Shown here in pieces: positions 1 to 6,832 of a stretch of DNA of 15,368 nucleotides (position 1 is its first letter; every line of letters begins with the position of its first letter). The DNA comes from Candidatus Kaiserbacteria bacterium (GTDB lineage Bacteria; Patescibacteriota; Minisyncoccia; Phycocordibacterales; UBA2100). The stretch lies in NCBI GenBank assembly GCA_026996985.1, contig JALWJR010000045.1:1-15368 (forward strand). Reading direction: 5' to 3'. Made by a program: the position numbers and the translations under genes. The notes beneath the pieces are model-generated. The model was not told the origin of the DNA, did not search any database, and saw only the letters and a list, made by a program, of their open reading frames with translations.

Positions 1-174
1 AAAACGGAAAAAGATTTATACAAAGAATTGCAAAAAGCTCGCGAGGCGCTAAGAGAGTTTCGTTTTGGTTCAGCCGGATCGCACACCAGGGACACCAAAG
101 AAGGAAGAGAGCTTAAAAAAACAATAGCCCGCATCTTGACGGAATTAAATCAACGAGTAAAATCAAACAGCTAA
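1..174 (+). CDS. rpmC: 50S ribosomal protein L29 (uL29), C-terminal part
   Basis: This is the 3' end of an open frame that enters from the left edge; 57 codons remain before TAA at 172-174. The peptide has the charged two-helix pattern of L29: a helix with LQKAREALREFRF, then the loop and second helix GRELKKTIARILTELNQR, which resembles the family's 'LRFQ...R.vRr.IARI.T.L'. L29 binds 23S rRNA near the peptide exit tunnel of the large subunit. The rpmC-rpsQ order is the standard junction of the S10/spc region and supports the call. The stop is followed by a single T and then the rpsQ ATG, so the two are probably translationally coupled. The N-terminus lies outside the window, so total length is unknown. 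Confidence 0.85.
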   Translation, partial: KTEKDLYKELQKAREALREFRFGSAGSHTRDTKEGRELKKTIARILTELNQRVKSNS

Positions 175-175
175 T

Positions 176-427
176 ATGGAGACAAAAACACAAAAAGGAA
201 AAGTATTAAGAGGGACGGTGGTCGGCACTGCCATGCAAGATACCGCAAAGGTTGAAGTTGCGCGTTTTGTGAAGCACCCGCGCTACAAGAAATTCATCAA
301 AAGAATTAAAAAATATTTGGTGCATGATAAGGGTAACACCGCTTCCGTTGGAGATATTGTTGAAATACAAGAGAGCAGACCGATTTCAAAAAGAAAACAT
401 TTTGTTTTAAAAAGAATTATAAAATAG
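176..427 (+). CDS. rpsQ: 30S ribosomal protein S17 (uS17)
   Basis: An 83-residue protein, the usual bacterial length. It is a primary 16S rRNA binder with an OB fold. Family landmarks are visible: GTVVGTAMQDTAKVEVARF early on, then FVKHPRYKKFIKRIKKYLVHD, which matches the conserved 'KHPxYxKxxkrtkKyxaHDe' block, then VGDIVEIQESRPISKRKHFVL at the end, matching 'GDxVxIxExRPlSKtKxw.l'. The ATG lies 1 nt after the rpmC stop and 4 nt separate its own stop from rplN. No convincing Shine-Dalgarno precedes the start, so coupling to upstream translation is likely. Confidence 0.96.
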   Translation: METKTQKGKVLRGTVVGTAMQDTAKVEVARFVKHPRYKKFIKRIKKYLVHDKGNTASVGDIVEIQESRPISKRKHFVLKRIIK

Positions 428-431
428 GCTT

Positions 432-803
432 ATGTTGCAACCACAGACAATAGTGAAAATTACAGATAACTCGGGCGGTAAAATAGGAAGGATTTTTAAG
501 GTTCTTGGTGGTTCCAAGCGCCGTTATGCTCAAATAGGTGATGAAGTTGTAATATCTGTGCAAGTTGCCGAGCCAAGAAAACCCGTTAAGAAAAAAGATG
601 TTTTACGAGCAGTTGTTGTACGCCAAAAGAAAGCTTACAGACGCAAAGACGGCTCATACATAAGTTTTGATGATAATGCGGTTGTTATCGTTGAAAAAGG
701 GAAAAAGGAACCTAAAGCAAACCGTATATTTGGTCCCATACCTCGTGAGGTTGTGGAAGCCGGGTATCAAAAAATAGGTTCTCTTGCTCCGGAAGTTTTG
801 TAA
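432..803 (+). CDS. rplN: 50S ribosomal protein L14 (uL14)
   Basis: A 123-residue protein, close to the family's roughly 122. L14 sits at the subunit interface of the 50S particle and contacts L19 and 16S rRNA. Diagnostic stretches are MLQPQTIVKITDNSGGK (family 'MIQ.eT.L.vaDNSGAk'), the central VRQKKAYRRKDGSYISFDDNAVVIV (family 'VRtkk..rR.DGs.I.FddNA.Vli'), and IFGPIPREVVEAGYQKIGSLAPEVL at the C-terminus ('RIFGPVaREL...f.KIvSLAPEVl'). The usual A of DNSGA is G here. It starts 4 nt after rpsQ and ends 4 nt before the preferred rplX start, in standard spc order. Confidence 0.97.
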   Translation: MLQPQTIVKITDNSGGKIGRIFKVLGGSKRRYAQIGDEVVISVQVAEPRKPVKKKDVLRAVVVRQKKAYRRKDGSYISFDDNAVVIVEKGKKEPKANRIFGPIPREVVEAGYQKIGSLAPEVL

Positions 804-807
804 AAAA

Positions 808-1131
808 ATGCATATGAAGAAGTTAAAGATAAAAAAAGGTGACAAAGTTTATGTGCTGACAGGTAAAGACAAAGGTAAAGTCGGCAGTGTTTTGAAAGTG
901 TTTCCAAAGCTTGATAAAGTTTTGGTTGAGGGGGTAAACGTTTATGTTAAACATCAAAAAAGCACTTCCGCCGGCAAATCGGGACAGGTGATTAAAAAAA
1001 CAATGCCGATACATGTATCAAACGTGGCTTTAGTTGACCCGAAAACAAAAAAACCCACAAGAGTAAGAATTGAGAGAAAAGATGGCAAAAGGGTTCGCGT
1101 AGCTGTTAAAAGCGGTTCAGTTATAAAGTAG
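808..1131 (+). CDS. rplX: 50S ribosomal protein L24 (uL24)
   Basis: A 107-residue protein from the ATG at 808. L24 is an assembly initiator of the 50S subunit and has a KOW motif. Visible are KKGDKVYVLTGKDKGKVGSVLKVFP (the KOW-type 'GD.V.VitGkdKGk.G.Vl.v.p'), VEGVNVYVKHQKS ('VeGvN.v.KH.k') and the family-typical MPIHVSNVALVDP. The frame is open back to 784, but that would overlap rplN by 20 nt and add residues foreign to L24; 808 leaves the 4-nt gap seen at the previous junctions. A second in-frame ATG at 814 is also possible. Confidence 0.95.
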   Translation: MHMKKLKIKKGDKVYVLTGKDKGKVGSVLKVFPKLDKVLVEGVNVYVKHQKSTSAGKSGQVIKKTMPIHVSNVALVDPKTKKPTRVRIERKDGKRVRVAVKSGSVIK

Positions 1132-1135
1132 TATT

Positions 1136-1684
1136 ATGGAGACGGTAAAAGAAAAAATAAACAACTTTTTTGAAAAATTTAAAGATGTTTTTAATTACAA
1201 AAACAGAATGCAATCACCAAAAATAAAAAAGGTGGTTGTCTCGGTTGGTACCGGTTCAATAACCGACAAAGAAAAACTTGAACTTATTCCTGACAGGTTG
1301 GCAAAGATAACGGGGCAAGCTCCCGCATACACAACAGCTAAAAAGTCAATTGCCGGGTTCAAAGTCCGCCAAGGTCAAACGGTGGGTTACAAAGTAACCT
1401 TAAGAGGAGAGAGAATGTATAACTTTTTGGATAAACTGATTCACATAGCCTTACCGAGAACACGTGACTTTAGAGGACTTTCTTTGGATGCGATAGATGA
1501 GATGAACAACTACACAATCGGAATTCCGGAGCACACCATTTTCCCGGAGACTTCAGATGAAGAGTTGAAAAATGTTTTTGGCATGGCCGTGACTTTGGTT
1601 ACAACCGCAAACTCAAAAGAAGAAACCGAAAAACTGCTCAGAGAGATAGGTTTGCCTTTCAAAGAAAAATCAACAGCACAATAG
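1136..1684 (+). CDS. rplE: 50S ribosomal protein L5 (uL5)
   Basis: A 182-residue protein, near the family's 179. L5 binds 5S rRNA and helps form the central protuberance of the 50S subunit. Motifs: MQSPKIKKVVVSVGTG ('m.vP.i.KvViN.GvG'), ITGQAPAYTTAKKSIAGFKVR ('iTGQkPv.T.AKkSIA.FklR'), VTLRGERMYNFLDKLIHIALPR ('VTLRg.rMy.FLdrL..ialPR'), RDFRGLS ('RDFRGl') and an IGIPEHTIFPE segment ('GikEq.iFPEi'). It begins 4 nt after rplX and is the last ribosomal gene before the three-gene interruption. It is immediately followed by a strong inverted repeat. Confidence 0.97.
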   Translation: METVKEKINNFFEKFKDVFNYKNRMQSPKIKKVVVSVGTGSITDKEKLELIPDRLAKITGQAPAYTTAKKSIAGFKVRQGQTVGYKVTLRGERMYNFLDKLIHIALPRTRDFRGLSLDAIDEMNNYTIGIPEHTIFPETSDEELKNVFGMAVTLVTTANSKEETEKLLREIGLPFKEKSTAQ

Positions 1685-1710
1685 AGAAATACATAAAAAT
1701 ATTACTGTGA

Positions 1711-1744
1711 ATAACATGCTCCACAAATGTGTGGAGCATGTTAT
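1711..1744 (+). terminator. Perfect 15-bp stem-loop after rplE (likely terminator)
   Basis: Left arm ATAACATGCTCCACA at 1711-1725, loop AATG at 1726-1729, right arm TGTGGAGCATGTTAT at 1730-1744, all 15 pairs perfect. It is followed by ATTTAT rather than a long T-run, so termination strength is uncertain. It lies 27 nt after the rplE stop and would separate the ribosomal genes from the inserted genes. The right arm also overlaps a possible extended -10 box (1739-1747), so a role as a DNA operator is an alternative. Confidence 0.6.
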
Positions 1745-1747
1745 ATT
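1739..1747 (+). promoter_or_regulatory. Putative extended -10 promoter for the 1755 gene
   Basis: TGT-TATATT fits the extended -10 pattern TGnTATAAT with one mismatch in the hexamer. Seven nt separate it from the ATG at 1755, so transcription would begin at or near the start codon (leaderless). No good -35 hexamer is seen. The box overlaps the end of the 1711-1744 inverted repeat. Confidence 0.35.
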
Positions 1748-1754
1748 TATAGCA

Positions 1755-3383
1755 ATGAAAAAGGTATATCACTTACTTTCAATATTATCTTTAATAGCAA
1801 TTTTTAATTTTACTTACGGATATAATATTAATTTTTCAAATTTAGATTTAGACAAAGAATCTTTTGTGGAAACTCACGAAAAGGTGAAAGATGATTTGGA
1901 TTATGTTTCATCTCAAGCTCAAAATAAAATAGAACAAAATCAAATATCAGATAGTGGTGAAACAGAAAGTGAAGCAGAAAAAAACAGAAATAACAAAAAA
2001 ACAAATACAGGTGATGAGCAGAAAGGATTTGTGTATGAAGCAAGTAGTTTTAATGAAAAAGAAGATGAATACAAAGAAAAAAGTTCAAGTGCTGAAGATG
2101 AATTGAAAAATCAAACAAAAATAATCAGAGAAACGGCGCGAGCCTTCAGATTGACCACAATAAAAAAAGAAGAGCTTGAAAAAGAAATACAAGAAACCCT
2201 GCATATTCAAATATCTGATTTTATTGGAGAAACTTCAATAACACCCACTGGTGACAAATTTGAAAAGGATAATTTTGAAGAGGAGTTCAATAAATTACAA
2301 AAAAAAGACGAGTTTAAGTTTAGTGCAACTGAAGAAGAGGTGACAGAACATGAAAAATACACTAAAGATATAAATGATGAATTGTCAGAAAAATTTATGT
2401 TGCATGATAGAAAAGAGGCTTTTGCAGATAAAAATTTTGACAAAAAAATTGAACAAAGCTATGAAAAGAAAGAAATCGAAGAGCATATTCAAGATCTAAC
2501 AAAAGAAGCGCAACGAGATGCAGATTTAATATTAAAATCAACGGTTAAAAAAGAGATTCCTCCAAACTCTGTCGGAATTGCGGTCGGGTCATCTTTGGAA
2601 GATTTGGTGCGTGAGATAGAGCGCAAAACCGGATTGAAAATTGAAACAGGTGAGCGATCACGCCAGGTCGTAAAAAGAATAAACAAAAAGGCCGAGGACA
2701 TGACAAAATATATGGATCTGCTACCTCCGAAACAGTGGGAGAGTTTATTTAAGGACTCCGATAGTGATGGTGTCTCAGATTACGATGAGATTTATGTTTA
2801 TAAAACTGACCCTAACAATCCTTATACAGCCGGGGGAGAGCTTACGGATGGTGAAAAAATAGCATTGGGATTAAATGTGCACTCGCCGGAACCTGAGCCG
2901 GCACCGGTTGAATCTCCGAAATACGCCGGTGAAGTTGTTCCCGAAGTATTTGAGGTTACAAAAATAGAAAAACAACCCGACAAGTTGAAAATAGAAGGAA
3001 GCGCATTGCCAAATTCGTTCGTTACGTTGTTTGTGTACTCTACACCCATAGTTGTTACGGTAAAGGCGGATGACAGGGGTCATTGGAGTTATGAGCTCAA
3101 AACCGAGCTTGAAGACGGAAAACACGAGCTTTATGTGGCAACCGTTAACTATGCGGGAAAAATTGTGGCAAAATCTCCGGCTGTGCCGTTTACTCTCACA
3201 GCGGAAGCCGCTTATTTTGAACCTCTGACAGTCAATATTGCCGAGACGTCAATCATTGATATTTTTAAGAAGTACATGTTCATTACTTCTTTTTTGGTGG
3301 CTTTGATTTTCGTTTTGTTTATATTGTTGTTTTTAGGATTTAAACTGTCACGAAAACACACAGTGTCTCCAAACACTTTATGA
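1755..3383 (+). CDS. Secreted, C-terminally anchored coiled-coil / TSP3-like calcium-loop / Ig-like protein
   Basis: A 542-residue protein of unrecognised family. Residues 1-22 look like a signal peptide (MKK, then a hydrophobic core ending near FTYGY). Residues about 35-300 are rich in Glu, Lys, Asn and Ser with long charged helical stretches, probably coiled coil. Residues 334-345 (DSDSDGVSDYDE) form a perfect DxDxDGxxDxxE calcium-binding loop of the thrombospondin type 3/EF-hand kind. Residues about 395-490 have the alternating pattern of a bacterial Ig-like domain (DKLKIEGSALPNSFVTLFVYS, then GHWSYELKTELEDGKHELYV). Residues 508-531 are a transmembrane helix with a short basic cytoplasmic tail. 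A GTG start at 1707 is possible but would place the inverted repeat in the coding region and bury the signal peptide. The stop overlaps the next gene's start by 4 nt (ATGA). Inferred role: surface stalk or adhesin-like protein working with the kinase. Confidence 0.8.
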   Translation: MKKVYHLLSILSLIAIFNFTYGYNINFSNLDLDKESFVETHEKVKDDLDYVSSQAQNKIEQNQISDSGETESEAEKNRNNKKTNTGDEQKGFVYEASSFNEKEDEYKEKSSSAEDELKNQTKIIRETARAFRLTTIKKEELEKEIQETLHIQISDFIGETSITPTGDKFEKDNFEEEFNKLQKKDEFKFSATEEEVTEHEKYTKDINDELSEKFMLHDRKEAFADKNFDKKIEQSYEKKEIEEHIQDLTKEAQRDADLILKSTVKKEIPPNSVGIAVGSSLEDLVREIERKTGLKIETGERSRQVVKRINKKAEDMTKYMDLLPPKQWESLFKDSDSDGVSDYDEIYVYKTDPNNPYTAGGELTDGEKIALGLNVHSPEPEPAPVESPKYAGEVVPEVFEVTKIEKQPDKLKIEGSALPNSFVTLFVYSTPIVVTVKADDRGHWSYELKTELEDGKHELYVATVNYAGKIVAKSPAVPFTLTAEAAYFEPLTVNIAETSIIDIFKKYMFITSFLVALIFVLFILLFLGFKLSRKHTVSPNTL

Positions 3384-4720
3384 AATTGTTTAAGATAATA
3401 AAAGATGGTCTGATTCAATTTAAAAATCACCCTCAACTGTGGCTGACGGTTTTTGTTGCGATTGCTATTTTCTCTTCTTATTTGTTTATAGCCAACAGAT
3501 TTGTTTCTATTGCCAAACAGGCGCAAGATGAGCTTGTTAATGTCCGTATAGGCTCTTTACAAGATGCTTTTGTCCCTTTAGCGAGTATTTTGTTTGATGA
3601 ACCGGATCTTTTGCGTAAACATATGATTCGCCTTGTAAGACTTAATCCAACAATAGTAGATTTTATGATTGTGCAAAAAGTAGATGGGCGATGGAAAATC
3701 ATTTATTCGGTTGACAGAAAGAAAGAAGGGACTGATTTGATCGGTTATGACATAGTTTTGAGTTTGGCTGAAGCAAATCCCGATAACTCATTTACGGTTG
3801 AGGAAGTTATCGGAGGTGAGAGGTTTTTTAAAACCTCTCGTGCCATAGTAGATGAGAAAGGGAAGGTGAAAGCCGTTGCGGTAACCAGACAAAGTATGAG
3901 TTGGGCGGATAAGAAAATAAGTGCCGATATAAAAAACGGGATGCTTATTTTGATTTTAATTATGCTTTTTTTACTGCTTTTGTTTTTTAAACATGCCAGA
4001 ATAATAGACTATGCGGTTTTGTATAAACAATTGCAAGAAATAGACAGAATGAAAGATGATTTTATTTCAATGGCAAGTCACGAGCTTAGAACTCCCCTTA
4101 CCGCAATAAGAGGTTATGTCGATATTTTAAAAAGCTTAAATGAAGTAAAATCTGAGACCGGGGTTAAATCATTAAACAGGATAGATATATCGGCAAAAGA
4201 GTTGGACAGTTTGATAGCTGATATTTTAGATGTTTCAAGAATTCAGCAAGGGCGTCTGTCTTATGAAATGCAGGTAATTGACCCGTATGAGACCTTGCAA
4301 CATGTTGCGGACACTCTCTCTTCTAATGCACAAAGCAAAGGATTGAAATTCATCGTTGATGCCGAGAGAAATCTAAAGATAAATGCGGATCCGAATCGTC
4401 TAAGGCAAGTATTGATAAATGTTATAGGCAATGCCATAAAATACACCCCTGAAGGCAGTGTTACCGTTCAATTGAAAAAAGAACAAGGGAAGGCTGTTTT
4501 TGTTGTTTCCGATACCGGACTTGGAATGTCACCGGAAGACCTATCACACTTGTTTGAGAAATTCTGGCGCTCACCTGATAAAGATGTGCGTAAACAAAAG
4601 GGTACCGGCCTTGGAATGTGGATTACAAAACAAATAGTTGAATATATGGGTGGTAAAATCTATGCCCAATCCATAAAAGGCTCCGGCACCACCTTTACGA
4701 TAGAGTTCCCCTTGGTTTAG
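3380..4720 (+). CDS. Membrane sensor histidine kinase (HisKA + HATPase_c), orphan
   Basis: A 446-residue two-component sensor kinase. Residues 20-38 form the first membrane helix; residues about 40-187 lie outside the membrane and have the alternating strand pattern of a Cache/PAS-like sensor (inference); residues 188-205 form the second helix. The dimerisation domain carries the H-box SHELRTPLTAIRGY with the phospho-acceptor H234. The ATPase domain shows the N-box around N351 (GNAIKYTPEG), the G1 box D378-TGLGM, the F-box LFEKFWR and the G2 box G408-TGLGM. All residues needed for autophosphorylation are present. There is no receiver domain, and no response regulator is encoded in the window, so the partner is elsewhere. 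The ATG overlaps the TGA of the surface-protein gene, so the two are translationally coupled and may sense together. The signal is unknown. Confidence 0.92.
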   Translation: MKLFKIIKDGLIQFKNHPQLWLTVFVAIAIFSSYLFIANRFVSIAKQAQDELVNVRIGSLQDAFVPLASILFDEPDLLRKHMIRLVRLNPTIVDFMIVQKVDGRWKIIYSVDRKKEGTDLIGYDIVLSLAEANPDNSFTVEEVIGGERFFKTSRAIVDEKGKVKAVAVTRQSMSWADKKISADIKNGMLILILIMLFLLLLFFKHARIIDYAVLYKQLQEIDRMKDDFISMASHELRTPLTAIRGYVDILKSLNEVKSETGVKSLNRIDISAKELDSLIADILDVSRIQQGRLSYEMQVIDPYETLQHVADTLSSNAQSKGLKFIVDAERNLKINADPNRLRQVLINVIGNAIKYTPEGSVTVQLKKEQGKAVFVVSDTGLGMSPEDLSHLFEKFWRSPDKDVRKQKGTGLGMWITKQIVEYMGGKIYAQSIKGSGTTFTIEFPLV

Positions 4721-4728
4721 TTGATTTG

Positions 4729-4737
4729 TGTTAAACT
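4729..4737 (+). promoter_or_regulatory. Weak extended -10-like box before the EamA gene
   Basis: TGT-TAAACT matches TGnTATAAT at four of six hexamer positions and lies 8 nt before the ATG at 4746. It follows the same close spacing seen before other accessory genes, but on its own the match is weak and the gene could be co-transcribed with the kinase. Confidence 0.2.
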
Positions 4738-4745
4738 TACTCATT

Positions 4746-5621
4746 ATGAGTAGCTGGTTTTTATATGCGATAGCATCGTCTTTTTTCTCCGGCGGTTATT
4801 CTTTCCTGCAGAAAATACTGGTTGAAAAAGGGTACCCATCTTATCTTATAAACTCCGGTACTCAGTTTTTTGTCTCTGCAATGGCGGGTACCGTAGCTTT
4901 ATTTTTTGTAAATGGCAATATAAGCCATTTGTTTTTTGGGGCCATACTGGGAGCACTGGTGGGTGTAACTTTTATGTTGGGCTCGGTCTCCAGACTTGAA
5001 AGTCTAAATTTTATAGATACGGCAATATTTTTTCCTTTATATAAAACGGTTGGTCCGCTTTTGACTTTACTGTTCGGTTTTCTGTTTTTTCATGAATGGT
5101 TCACGTTAAAAGAGTTGTTTGGATTGGCTTTGGGTATCACCGTCCCTTTGTTTTTGATACACAAGAGTGAAAAAAACAGACAGAAAAACCTTTGGTTAGG
5201 TTTGTTTTTTATGGTGGTTGCAGCATTTTTTGCATCTGTATCAACAACAATTTCAAAATATGGCGCTGAAATACTTGGAAACATTTTTGTATTTATAGCC
5301 ATTTCAGAGCTTGTTGGAAGTATTTCCGGGATAATTTTATATAAAATGCAAACAAACAAAAAACACAAATCAGTATTTGGTAACATAAACAAGCAATTCG
5401 TATTGTTGCTGTTTGTAACTTCGGTTTTTGGATTTGGCGGTTATCTAAATTTGCTATTGGCATACAAACACGGCGGACCCTTAGCTGCAGTCTACACCAT
5501 AAACTCTTTTTACATTCTTGTTCCGATTGTTTTGTCAATAATTTTTTATAAAGAACACTGGAGCCCAAGGAAGGCTGTTGCGATTTTACTGTCCATAACA
5601 TCAGCCGTATTTTTGCATTAG
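4746..5621 (+). CDS. EamA/DMT-family membrane transporter
   Basis: A 291-residue, very hydrophobic protein with about ten membrane helices in two similar halves, the architecture of the drug/metabolite transporter superfamily. Each half ends with the typical EamA signature: FFPLYKTVGPLLTLLFGFLFFHEWFT then a helix near the middle, and YTINSFYILVPIVLSIIFYKEHWSP then a final helix at the C-terminus; the conserved Glu of 'ffhE/fykE' is present in both. Family members export or import small metabolites; the substrate cannot be told from sequence. A GTG at 4728 would add six residues; ATG 4746 is preferred because MSSWFLYAIASS is a normal EamA beginning. It lies 25 nt after the kinase and is the last gene of the insert in the spc operon. 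Confidence 0.88.
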   Translation: MSSWFLYAIASSFFSGGYSFLQKILVEKGYPSYLINSGTQFFVSAMAGTVALFFVNGNISHLFFGAILGALVGVTFMLGSVSRLESLNFIDTAIFFPLYKTVGPLLTLLFGFLFFHEWFTLKELFGLALGITVPLFLIHKSEKNRQKNLWLGLFFMVVAAFFASVSTTISKYGAEILGNIFVFIAISELVGSISGIILYKMQTNKKHKSVFGNINKQFVLLLFVTSVFGFGGYLNLLLAYKHGGPLAAVYTINSFYILVPIVLSIIFYKEHWSPRKAVAILLSITSAVFLH

Positions 5622-5640
5622 CCACTGGAGAAATTTAAAT

Positions 5641-5668
5641 TTGACTTTTATTTTTTTTCGCGTAATAT
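5641..5668 (+). promoter_or_regulatory. Sigma70-type promoter restarting the spc operon at rpsZ
   Basis: TTGACT at 5641-5646 (five of six to TTGACA) and TAATAT at 5663-5668 with a 16-nt spacer. The expected transcription start is near 5675, giving a leader of about 25 nt. It supplies rpsZ to secY with transcription of their own, which is needed if the hairpin at 1711-1744 terminates the upstream ribosomal genes. Confidence 0.65.
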
Positions 5669-5675
5669 AGATGCA

Positions 5676-5699
5676 CGCTCAAATGAGCGGTTTGTTTTT
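5676..5699 (+). promoter_or_regulatory. 5'-leader stem-loop plus T-rich tract before rpsZ
   Basis: CGCTC (5676-5680), loop AAAT, GAGCG (5685-5689), then GTTTGTTTTT running into the rpsZ ATG at 5700. The stem begins almost exactly at the predicted transcription start. It could be a 5'-end stabiliser, a ribosomal-protein feedback site or a weak attenuator; the stem is short and no Shine-Dalgarno is present. Confidence 0.4.
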
Positions 5700-5885
5700 A
5701 TGGCGAAGAAATCAATGATAGCAAAAGCAAAGAAACCCCCGAAATTTAAATCGCGGGTTGTTCGTCGTTGCTTTAAATGCGGTCGTCCTCGCGGGTACAT
5801 GCGTGATTTTGATATGTGTAGAATTTGTTTCCGCGAAGAGGCGCTAAAGGGAAATATTCCGGGAATTAAGAAAGCATCATGGTAG
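5700..5885 (+). CDS. rpsZ: 30S ribosomal protein S14, zinc-binding type Z (uS14)
   Basis: A 61-residue protein, exactly the length of the short zinc form of S14. The zinc ribbon is intact: C24-x2-C27 and C40-x2-C43, within RCFKCGRPRGYMRDFDMCRICFRE, matching 'RC..CGRpR...r.f.lCRiCFRe'. The C-terminal IPGIKKASW is the family's conserved ending. S14 sits in the 30S head and helps build the A/P site region. It is the first gene after the three-gene interruption and has its own promoter. Its last 7 nt overlap rpsH, so S14 and S8 are coupled. Confidence 0.97.
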   Translation: MAKKSMIAKAKKPPKFKSRVVRRCFKCGRPRGYMRDFDMCRICFREEALKGNIPGIKKASW

Positions 5886-6274
5886 TTTCAGATCCAATAG
5901 CAGATTTTCTGATAAGAATTAAGAACGCGGCGATGGTCGGCAAATCTGAAGTGCGTGTACCTTATTCCAAAATAAAACACACACTTGCTGATTTGTTGGT
6001 TGAGAGAGGATATTTGGAATCTGCCGAGAAAGTTGGAAAGAAAGCAAAAAAAGAATTGGTTGTAACGGTTAAGTATACAGACGGTACTCCTTCATTTGAG
6101 GAGATAAAAAGAATTTCAAAACCGTCACGTCGAATTTACATAAAAAGCAAAGATATTTTCCCGGTTAAGTATGGAAAGGGAACACTTGTTATCTCCACTT
6201 CAAAAGGAATTATGACAGGCGAGAAAGCAAAAGAGGAGAATTTAGGTGGAGAAGCATTGTTTGAAATTTATTAA
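5879..6274 (+). CDS. rpsH: 30S ribosomal protein S8 (uS8)
   Basis: A 131-residue protein, the typical length. S8 binds helix 21 of 16S rRNA, and in E. coli it also represses spc operon translation. Landmarks are DPIADFLIRIKNAAMV ('DPIaDmLtRIrNa'), VPYSKIKHTLADLLVERGYL ('vP.SklK..ia.iLk.eGyi'), KRISKPSRRIYI ('krvSkPg.RvY') and GTLVISTSKGIMTGEKAKEENLGGEAL ('G..i.STskGvmt...Ar....GGe.l'). The start codon lies inside the last codons of rpsZ. The E. coli S8 target site sits near rplE; I see no clear equivalent here, since the operon is broken at that point. Confidence 0.97.
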   Translation: MVVSDPIADFLIRIKNAAMVGKSEVRVPYSKIKHTLADLLVERGYLESAEKVGKKAKKELVVTVKYTDGTPSFEEIKRISKPSRRIYIKSKDIFPVKYGKGTLVISTSKGIMTGEKAKEENLGGEALFEIY

Positions 6275-6279
6275 AGCTT

Positions 6280-6816
6280 ATGTCAAGGATAGGAAAAAAA
6301 CCGATCACAATACCTCAAGGAGTGGAAGTTGTTTTTTCAGATTCCATTTTGCAGGTTAAAGGTCCAAAGGGTGAACTTAGAGTAAAAGTTCATCCGTTGG
6401 TTGATATTGAAATAAAAGATACCGAAGCGCAAGTTTCTCCCAAGGATAACTCAAGATTTGCAAACGCTCTGTGGGGTACTTTTGCTTCCCATCTTAAAAA
6501 TATGATAAAAGGAGTTACGGAAGGTTTTGAAAGACAGTTGGTTGTTGAAGGAATCGGGTATAAAGTTGATGTTTCAGGAAACAAAATAGTTTTAAACGTC
6601 GGTTTCTCACACCCGGTTGAACTTGAAATTCCGGCAGATTTGGAAGTATCCGTTGATAAAAACACCATAGCTGTAAAAGGGATAGACAAGCAAAAAGTGG
6701 GGCAGTTTGCCTCCGAGATTCGTGCAGTTAAAAAACCGGAGCCTTACAAAGGAAAGGGTATACGATACTCCGATGAGGTCGTAAGGCGCAAAGAAGGTAA
6801 AAGAGTGGCAAGCTAA
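6280..6816 (+). CDS. rplF: 50S ribosomal protein L6 (uL6)
   Basis: A 178-residue protein, matching the family's 177-180. L6 binds 23S rRNA near the GTPase-associated centre. It begins MSRIGKKPITIPQGVEV ('MSRIGk.PI.iP.gV.v') and contains KGPKGEL ('vkGPKGeL'), LVVEGIGYKVDVSGN ('L.l.GvGYRa...g'), LNVGFSHPVELEIP ('L.LGySHpv...iP') and KKPEPYKGKGIRYSDEVVRRKEGK ('r.PEPYKGKGiry..E.vrrKeGK'). The two-domain repeat layout is complete. It lies 5 nt after rpsH and 16 nt before rplR. Confidence 0.97.
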   Translation: MSRIGKKPITIPQGVEVVFSDSILQVKGPKGELRVKVHPLVDIEIKDTEAQVSPKDNSRFANALWGTFASHLKNMIKGVTEGFERQLVVEGIGYKVDVSGNKIVLNVGFSHPVELEIPADLEVSVDKNTIAVKGIDKQKVGQFASEIRAVKKPEPYKGKGIRYSDEVVRRKEGKRVAS

Positions 6817-6832
6817 CAAATAAAGAGGTCGT

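Noticed and set aside
784..807. Upstream start for rplX overlapping rplN
   Set aside because: The added residues are not L24-like and overlap rplN; ATG 808 keeps the 4-nt spacing of neighbouring junctions.
1132..1180. S8-binding autoregulatory hairpin near the rplE start, as in E. coli
   Set aside because: I could not find a convincing helix-21-like stem here, so the claim is not supported.
1707..1754. GTG start at 1707 for the surface-protein gene
   Set aside because: It would translate the perfect palindrome and put 16 residues before a good signal peptide; ATG 1755 fits better.
3381..3383. Recoded UGA (Gly) as in Gracilibacteria/SR1
   Set aside because: UGA ends the surface-protein gene where the kinase starts in an ATGA overlap, and no gene in the window needs UGA as a sense codon.
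4728..4745. GTG start for the EamA transporter
   Set aside because: It adds six unneeded residues; ATG 4746 begins a standard EamA first helix.
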